From Thermoprotei archaeon (GTDB lineage Archaea > Thermoproteota > Thermoprotei_A > Sulfolobales > Ignisphaeraceae), in NCBI GenBank assembly GCA_003661865.1, contig QMWY01000023.1, positions 1-11,059 of the forward strand: DNA of 11,059 nt, written 5' to 3'. The notes under the pieces were generated by a model. It was not told where the DNA came from. It searched no databases and saw only the letters and a program-made list of their open reading frames with translations. Each line of letters begins with the position of its first letter. Positions within the stretch are counted from its first letter, which is position 1. The position numbers and the translations under genes were made by a program. Positions 7,284 through 11,059 of the stretch are shown here, one piece after another.

Positions 7284-8471
7284 TATCCTTGGCGTAAGCT
7301 CTCTTATGCGCTCAAGCATTTCGAGAGTTATGGACTCAGCATCGCGCCTCATATCCTGGGTGAGCCTTCCCTCGGGAACTACCTTTATATCTGCGATCTG
7401 CGGCTCGTTTATGGGCTTGCCTATCTGGCTCAACAGCCCCACGTACACCTCCTTAACGCCCCTAACCTCCCTATATATCCTCTCAGCGATCTCGCGAGCC
7501 AAGACATTGTATATCTTGCCTACATGACTAACAGGGTTCTTGCCTGCGGTAGCCTCGAGGCTCATAGGCCTCATGGGGGTTATGAGGCCGTTCACCCTAT
7601 TGCCCCTGCCCGTCATGCCATCATCCCCGTGCTCCGCTGATGTCCCCGTAACCGTTAGGTAAAATATTCCGTGCTCAGGCTTGTCAGCAGCATTGACGTC
7701 CACGGTTACCTCGTAGCCACTCGCTATCTTGGAGGCCAGGTCCAGCACCTTCTCCTTAACGACCTCCTTAACCGCCAGGTAATGGTCCTTATCGCGGATT
7801 AGGTGCGAGACCATGGCTGCTGCTACGGTAAGCTTTATGCTCTTACCCATGCGAAGCCCCATAACCTTCACATCCTCCCCTACCTCAGGGTTGCTCTTCT
7901 TGAACTCCGGGCTGTTGAGGAGGCGCTCGGTCTCGAAGACAAGCTTCTCGAGGGTGCTGAGCGGTGCATAAGCCATGCCGAAGCTCGTGTCGTTGGCCAG
8001 CGGAACCCTCTTCCCAAGCTCGTATATACCCACGAGATCTATGCTGCCCTGGCCAATGCGGTAGTCAATGACTACGTGCACCTCGGGGTTCAGGAAGCGG
8101 AAGTTTTCACGGATCCACTTCTTAGAGGACTCCAGGACTATGCGGCCAAGCGGGACGAACTCGAGGCCCGAAGAGGTCTTGACAAACGCCGTGGCCCTAC
8201 CGGAGACCACTATGTATATAGGGTGCAGTACATCACCCCCTCCAAAGACGGGGCGGGCCTGCCCTCCTACAACGAGCACCTTGTCGACGTTGTGGTGGAG
8301 TATGGTTCCGTACTTCTCCATGTAGTACTGGCATAAGCCCCTGCTAACAGCCTCTGAGATACCGTCCGCAATATAGTCTGGATGTCCGAGGCCCTTGCGC
8401 TCAGCGATCTCCACCTCCAAGCTCTCTACGCCGGGCCACATGTACTCAGATACAACTACCCTCTGCATCAT
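7257..8471 (-). CDS. mat: S-adenosylmethionine synthetase, archaeal type
   Basis: This enzyme makes S-adenosylmethionine from methionine and ATP. It is the divergent archaeal form (COG1812), unlike bacterial MetK. The product is about 404 residues, the normal family length. Motifs include ERKGLGHPDYIADG near the N-terminus (the HPD and following D belong to the ATP/metal site), VVGGQARPVFGGGD, DTSFGMAYAPLS, the glycine-rich stretch TSAEHGDDGMTGRGNRVNG and ATAGKNPVSHVGK. Upstream in-frame candidates are GTG 8477, ATG 8471 and ATG 8468. A GAGGT at 8481-8485 is nine bases from ATG 8471 but only three from the GTG, so 8471 is preferred. The gene is monocistronic or the last of its strand block, with its own promoter near 8516-8534, and ends inside the DUF460 gene. 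It supplies the cofactor for the SPOUT methyltransferase encoded nearby. Confidence 0.96.
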   Translation of the reverse strand: MMQRVVVSEYMWPGVESLEVEIAERKGLGHPDYIADGISEAVSRGLCQYYMEKYGTILHHNVDKVLVVGGQARPVFGGGDVLHPIYIVVSGRATAFVKTSSGLEFVPLGRIVLESSKKWIRENFRFLNPEVHVVIDYRIGQGSIDLVGIYELGKRVPLANDTSFGMAYAPLSTLEKLVFETERLLNSPEFKKSNPEVGEDVKVMGLRMGKSIKLTVAAAMVSHLIRDKDHYLAVKEVVKEKVLDLASKIASGYEVTVDVNAADKPEHGIFYLTVTGTSAEHGDDGMTGRGNRVNGLITPMRPMSLEATAGKNPVSHVGKIYNVLAREIAERIYREVRGVKEVYVGLLSQIGKPINEPQIADIKVVPEGRLTQDMRRDAESITLEMLERIRELTPRILSGEVLLF

Positions 8472-8515
8472 CAGCACCCTACCTCAATGACATTCTGTTG
8501 GGTAGTCTTTCCTGC

Positions 8516-8534
8516 ATATCTATATATCTATATC
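8516..8534 (-). promoter_or_regulatory. Tandem TATA-box promoter of the SAM synthetase gene
   Basis: Between the synthetase start and the small cysteine-protein gene lies a strongly A/T-only stretch made of two exact 8-bp copies, TATCTATA TATCTATA (read on +, 8517-8524 and 8525-8532). On the - strand this offers overlapping TATA boxes. A transcript starting about 26 bases downstream would begin near 8494 and give a leader of about 20-25 bases carrying the GAGGT ribosome-binding site. It is the most AT-rich patch in this part of the window. Confidence 0.65.
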
Positions 8535-8571
8535 GTACCTGCAGAGCTTATCACGGCGATCAAGCAGCGGC

Positions 8572-8583
8572 GTTGCCTGCAAC
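8572..8583. repeat. Small inverted repeat downstream of the four-cysteine gene
   Basis: GTTGC and GCAAC are inverted copies with a 2-base spacer, 15 bases past the stop codon at 8598 on the - strand. No T-run follows, so a terminator role is only a possibility. Confidence 0.25.
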
Positions 8584-8597
8584 AACACCCAGCAGCA

Positions 8598-8777
8598 TCA
8601 CTTCCTCTTGGCCACGCGCTTAGCTAGGTTGTATAGCCTTAGGCAGGCGTCAAAGTAGGGACACAGCTTGCACTCTATCCTATTAACATCGAATTCGAAG
8701 TTTATGGGACACTTTTTCGGTAGTCTTAGCCTTCTCGGGACAGAAGCTCTCCTCGGTCTACGGGGAGGCCTGCTCAA
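8598..8777 (-). CDS. Small basic four-cysteine protein, probable metal-binding
   Basis: The product of 59 residues is not one I can assign to a named family. The first 22 residues are very basic and proline-rich (RRPRR, PRRLRLPKK). Then come four cysteines spaced C23-X12-C36-X2-C39-X5-C45 (CPINFEF...ECKLCPYFDAC), followed by a basic amphipathic helix ending in KRVAKRK. The pattern suggests a zinc finger or an Fe-S cluster; CX2CX5C also occurs in the C-terminal cluster of Cas4/AddB nucleases. The basic ends suggest nucleic-acid or ribosome binding. These roles are inferred. TTG 8777 is chosen because GGTGGAG (8781-8787 on the - strand) lies just before it, the same arrangement as for rio2. A GTG at 8786 would add three residues but lacks such a site. 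It lies 34 bp after lsm on the same strand, so an operon is likely. Confidence 0.72.
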   Translation of the reverse strand: MSRPPRRPRRASVPRRLRLPKKCPINFEFDVNRIECKLCPYFDACLRLYNLAKRVAKRK

Positions 8778-8780
8778 GAT

Positions 8781-8787
8781 CTCCACC
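8781..8787 (-). promoter_or_regulatory. Ribosome-binding site of the four-cysteine gene
   Basis: GGTGGAG on the - strand precedes TTG 8777 by three bases (five from the GGTGG core) and overlaps the alternative GTG at 8786. It therefore favours the shorter product. Confidence 0.55.
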
Positions 8788-8811
8788 TACCCTTGGCTAG
8801 GGCTGGCTTAG

Positions 8812-9105
8812 CTACCTGCTCCTCCCGCTACTTAGGGTCTGCTTCATCTGCGCCTCTAGGTAGTCCGTGCATATGTAGAGGATCTGGCTACCCCTTATCA
8901 GAACACGTCCATAACGGGCCACAACAGTCTCACCGCCATCTGAGTACTCAGTGGCGTCTTCGAGAACGACGTTCATCGTCTGATCCGTCATGACGAGCCT
9001 TCCGACGAACTCGTAGCCATCCTTGACCTTCACCATCACGACCTTGTTGGTGGCGCTCCTCAACACCTTCATAGGCGTGACGCTGGGTCTCGTGGCGCTG
9101 CTCAT
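8812..9105 (-). CDS. Archaeal Lsm/Sm-like RNA-binding protein (SmAP)
   Basis: This is an archaeal Sm-like protein, a family that forms heptameric rings binding U-rich RNA. The Sm1 motif runs through MKVLRSATNKVVMVKVKDG, EFVGRLVMTDQTMNVVLEDA, where DQTMN is the RNA-contact loop, and the Sm2 motif is YGRVLIRGSQILYI with the conserved IRG. A short hydrophilic tail follows (CTDYLEAQMKQ and on). ATG 9105 gives 97 residues. A TTG at 9123 would add MSKGLV. The TATA element at 9143-9150 would place the transcript start near 9121-9123, so ATG 9105 would have a short leader with GGGAT, whereas TTG 9123 would be leaderless; I prefer 9105 but only mildly. In many archaea lsm is followed by the L37e ribosomal-protein gene; here the next gene is the four-cysteine protein instead. 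Confidence 0.92.
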   Translation of the reverse strand: MSSATRPSVTPMKVLRSATNKVVMVKVKDGYEFVGRLVMTDQTMNVVLEDATEYSDGGETVVARYGRVLIRGSQILYICTDYLEAQMKQTLSSGRSR

Positions 9106-9142
9106 GACTAATCCCTTACTCAAGAGCTAGAGGTGACTAGGA

Positions 9143-9150
9143 ATTTAAAT
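9143..9150. promoter_or_regulatory. Palindromic TATA element shared by divergent lsm and Sfm1-like genes
   Basis: ATTTAAAT is its own reverse complement and is the only TATA-like sequence between the two divergent genes. On the - strand it is preceded by the A-rich AGAAAAG, a good BRE candidate; on the + strand by CTAGGA. Start sites about 26 bases away on each side (near 9121 and 9173) would suit ATG 9105 (lsm) and ATG 9188 (Sfm1-like). Confidence 0.6.
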
Positions 9151-9187
9151 CTTTTCTGTGCGTCGAAGCGTAGGGAGCCCTTTGGGG

Positions 9188-9823
9188 ATGTTTACGGTTG
9201 TTATAGAGCATCTAGAGCCCTGCATAAATAGGTGGCTCCTAGCGGAGTACAGTTACGTTGCCAAGCTGTTTCCCGGCTCGTTAGTGATAACCAATGTTGT
9301 TAGTAGTAGGCATAGGGAGGTGCTATCTAGAATAGCCCCGGTATACAGCGAGAGCGCCTCCCAGATCCTCCGCGGCAAGGTAGTGGTGCTGGATCCGTGG
9401 GCTAGCACCGGGCTTACGCCTGCAGACCTCAGCGATGCAGAGTTCGTCGTTATAGGCGGGATCATGGGTGATGACCCCCCTAAGAGGCGGACGGAGACCA
9501 TGATCTCCAAGAGGATGCCTTGGGCGTTGAGGAGAAGTCTAGGCCCCTGGCAGTTCACAATAGCGGGAGCGGCATACATGCTCAAAATGGTTAGTGAGGG
9601 GCGGGAGCTCAGCACGATCAGGGTTAAGGTGGGGTTAGAAGTAGAGCTCCCTTTCGATAGGTTTACAAAGCTTGTGGTGAGGCTTCCCTACGCATTCCCG
9701 ATGAGTAATGGGCAACCCGTGCTACCTGAGAACTACATTAGGATAGTGGCCGAGGGCCTGCTGCTCTACGAACAGAGGCTCCTAAGAGGTGATGAGGATG
9801 TATGCTATGAGGGCGGTGGCTAG
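9188..9823 (+). CDS. Sfm1-like SPOUT-superfamily methyltransferase (COG2428)
   Basis: The 211-residue product matches the COG2428/SFM1 family by features recalled from yeast Sfm1, a SPOUT methyltransferase that modifies an arginine of ribosomal protein Rps3. Visible are the N-terminal VVIEHLEP...WLLAEY segment, VVVLDPWASTGLTPAD, the SAM-binding knot loop FVVIGGIMGDDPPKRRT, a later RRSLGPWQFTIAGAA segment and the tail LPYAF...GQPVLPENYI. In archaea the substrate is untested as far as I know; ribosomal protein S3 is the natural guess. The start is set at ATG 9188 because family members begin just before the IEHLE segment and because the TATA element predicts transcription from about 9173. A GTG at 9158 would add ten residues but lies upstream of that site. 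The 3' end overlaps the opposing membrane-protein gene by 42 bp. Confidence 0.87.
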   Translation: MFTVVIEHLEPCINRWLLAEYSYVAKLFPGSLVITNVVSSRHREVLSRIAPVYSESASQILRGKVVVLDPWASTGLTPADLSDAEFVVIGGIMGDDPPKRRTETMISKRMPWALRRSLGPWQFTIAGAAYMLKMVSEGRELSTIRVKVGLEVELPFDRFTKLVVRLPYAFPMSNGQPVLPENYIRIVAEGLLLYEQRLLRGDEDVCYEGGG

Positions 9824-10114
9824 GTACACGGATGCTCCCTTTCCCAGTACATCGAACCTCCTCCTGCTGATCCTCATAGCCAAGGGTAACGTTGCGAGGT
9901 AAAGCACTAGGAGCGTTACGCTGTTGAAGACCCAGCCCGGCGATCCTAGATGTACAACACCCAGCCTATTGGTGGCTCCTAGGGCAGCGCCCACCGCGGC
10001 ACCTATGAAACCCCTATATACAAGTATTCTGCTGCCGGGCTCTAGCGACTCAAGCCATCTTCTTAAGGCTGATAGGGCTCTAAACGGCATGACGGGTGTG
10101 CCCTGTGAAGACAT
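9782..10114 (-). CDS. Small three-helix membrane protein, possibly EMC6-like
   Basis: The product of 110 residues has a basic amphipathic N-terminus (RALSALRRWLESLEPGSR), then three hydrophobic segments at about residues 30-48 (glycine/alanine-rich, GFIGAAVGAALGAT), 62-80 (SVTLLVLYLATLPLA) and 93-109 (ASVYLATALIAYILI). A strongly basic loop RISRRRFDVLGKG separates the second and third. Three helices with a Gly-rich first helix and a basic loop before the third recall the EMC6/Rab5-interacting family, membrane-insertase subunits that have archaeal relatives. I make that link from the pattern only, so it is weak. ATG 10114 is the longest start, but it would be two bases from the divergent NFACT start. 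ATG 10090 (102 residues, beginning MPFRAL) keeps all helices and leaves room for a leader. Neither start has a clear ribosome-binding site. Confidence 0.68.
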   Translation of the reverse strand: MSSQGTPVMPFRALSALRRWLESLEPGSRILVYRGFIGAAVGAALGATNRLGVVHLGSPGWVFNSVTLLVLYLATLPLAMRISRRRFDVLGKGASVYLATALIAYILITS

Positions 10115-10116
10115 CG

Positions 10117-11059
10117 ATGACAGCGTTGGATATTAGTGTTTGGATCGCTGAGAACGGGGAGTCTCTGCAGAAGGCGTTCGTAGACAACGTGTACCTAATC
10201 GCTAGGGATAGGCTTGTGCTAAGGCTTAGACCCCGCGGAGGTGGTGTAAAGACGCTTGTTATAGAGGCTGGAAGGAGGATTAGCTTCACGAAGTTCATGG
10301 CTGATGTTAAGAGGGTTGCTGATCCCCAGCTAGAGGGTGTTCAGAGGCTGTGGCGCTCGCTGCTAAGGGACTGTTGTATAGAGGGTGTTGAACAGGTTGA
10401 ACATGAGAGGGTGGTGCTTCTAAACCTGGTATGTAAGGGGGAGCGTAGGGCGCTGGTAGCAGAGCTCCTGCCTAGAGGGGTTATAGCGCTCCTCAACGGC
10501 TCCGGTACAATAAAGATAGTTAGCGAGCCTAGAACCATGCGGGACCGCGTAGTTAGGGTAGGCGAGGTTTACAGCCCGCCCCCGCCTAGACGACCAGCTG
10601 TGCTCACCACTAATGACATAGACGAGCTTGCCCGCCTACTCACAAAGGGGAAGGATCTTGTTCGGGGAGTTGTTAGGGGATGGTCTCTCCCGGGCGAGAT
10701 TGCTGAGGAGGTTATAGCTCGGTGCGGCCTCGATAAGAGTGCTGACCCTGGCAGTGTGGGTAAGGAGGCGGTTGAGTGTCTAAGACATGAGGTTCTGAAA
10801 CTGCTCCTAGAGACCCCTAAGGCTCCTGAGCCCTGCATAGTTGCCGTAGATGGTGAGCCCATTGGGGTTTACCCCTACATACCCAGCCATGTCAGAGGAG
10901 CTGTGAAGAGGTTTAACAGGTTCGACGATGCTATCGATGAATACTTCACCAAGCTTACAGAGCGCGAAGTTGTTCGGCGCGCTGTTGCAGAGCTCGAGAG
11001 TAAGATAGCGCGACTTACAAAAAGCATTGAGGAGGTTAGGGAGGCGATCAAGCGTCGGC
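10117..11059 (+). CDS. NFACT family protein (NEMF/Rqc2/RqcH-like), N-terminal part, cut by right edge
   Basis: Proteins of this family bind large ribosomal subunits with a stuck peptidyl-tRNA and, as Rqc2/RqcH, direct C-terminal tailing. About 314 of the usual 600-700 residues are present; the frame is open to the right edge. The NFACT-N domain starts at once: MTALDISVWIAE (D5), FVDNVYLI, LVIEAGRRISFT, EHERVV (E97, R98), VRVGEVYSPPPP. A helix-hairpin-helix-like region with WSLPGEIAEEVIARCGLDK (about 190-210) comes next, then the first coiled coil from about 285 (ELESKIARLTKSIEEVREA). The NFACT-R domain must lie outside. The functionally important DR pair of Rqc2/RqcH reads ER here. ATG 10117 is chosen because family members begin MxxLDxxxW; GTGA at 10105-10108 could serve as a weak ribosome-binding site. 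It is divergent from the small membrane protein. Confidence 0.92.
   Translation, partial: MTALDISVWIAENGESLQKAFVDNVYLIARDRLVLRLRPRGGGVKTLVIEAGRRISFTKFMADVKRVADPQLEGVQRLWRSLLRDCCIEGVEQVEHERVVLLNLVCKGERRALVAELLPRGVIALLNGSGTIKIVSEPRTMRDRVVRVGEVYSPPPPRRPAVLTTNDIDELARLLTKGKDLVRGVVRGWSLPGEIAEEVIARCGLDKSADPGSVGKEAVECLRHEVLKLLLETPKAPEPCIVAVDGEPIGVYPYIPSHVRGAVKRFNRFDDAIDEYFTKLTEREVVRRAVAELESKIARLTKSIEEVREAIKRR

Noticed and set aside
7803..8336. Open frame of 177 codons on the + strand opposite the SAM synthetase gene
   Set aside because: It lies wholly opposite strongly conserved enzyme motifs and its product resembles no family I know.
8478..8597. Leader of the SAM synthetase gene considered as a SAM riboswitch
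   Set aside because: The predicted leader is only about 20-25 bases, too short for a known SAM aptamer, and no such fold is visible.
8382..8627. Open frame on + across the SAM synthetase promoter region
   Set aside because: It runs through the TATA element and two genes of the other strand, with no ribosome-binding site; taken as chance.
9789..9870. C-box-like GTGATGA followed by CTGA, considered as a C/D guide RNA
   Set aside because: The spacing to the D box is too long and no D'/C' pair is visible; it lies in coding sequence of two genes. A similar GTGATGA near 29 and 7099 was dismissed for the same reason.
1..11059. CRISPR arrays, insertion sequences, tRNA/rRNA genes, phage or defence genes
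   Set aside because: No regularly spaced repeats, transposase, terminal repeats or RNA-gene signatures were seen; gene content and codon usage look uniform and chromosomal.

Overview
This window reads as the chromosome of a hyperthermophilic crenarchaeon, most like the Desulfurococcales/Pyrodictiaceae type. The grounds are a HerA-Mre11-Rad50 operon, archaeal-type S-adenosylmethionine synthetase, an archaeal Lsm protein, Rio2, DUF460/COG2433 and NFACT proteins, arginine coded mostly by AGG, frequent TTG starts preceded by GGTGAT/GGTGG ribosome-binding sites, TATA-box promoters and fairly high GC. The species assignment is inference. No insertion sequence, CRISPR array, tRNA or rRNA was seen, and gene density is very high.

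Layout. Positions 2-721 hold the C-terminal part of the HerA DNA-translocase, cut by the left edge. It runs into mre11 (721-1923, TGATG junction) and rad50 (1930-4218), the archaeal double-strand-break resection operon. NurA, the usual nuclease partner, is not downstream of rad50. After a 62-bp gap come rio2 (4281-5174), a small-subunit-maturation kinase, and a two-RNase-H-domain DUF460 protein (5190-7283), all on the + strand.

The next block is on the - strand: an Lsm/Sm protein (8812-9105), a 59-residue basic four-cysteine protein (8598-8777) and the archaeal S-adenosylmethionine synthetase (7257-8471). The synthetase has its own tandem TATA promoter and its 3' end overlaps the DUF460 gene by 27 bp. 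A palindromic TATA element near 9143-9150 sits between the divergent lsm gene and an Sfm1-like SPOUT methyltransferase (9188-9823, +). Then come a small three-helix membrane protein (9782-10114, -), tentatively EMC6-like, and a divergent NFACT/RqcH-type gene (10117 to the right edge).

Functionally the left half is DNA-end processing (HerA, Mre11, Rad50, perhaps DUF460). The right half is weighted to ribosome and RNA work: Rio2 for 30S maturation, Lsm for RNA binding, Sfm1-like for probable ribosomal-protein methylation using SAM made by the neighbouring synthetase, and NFACT for rescue of stalled large subunits. The least explained items are the DUF460 protein, the four-cysteine miniprotein, the small membrane protein, and substitutions at conserved active-site positions of Mre11 and NFACT.
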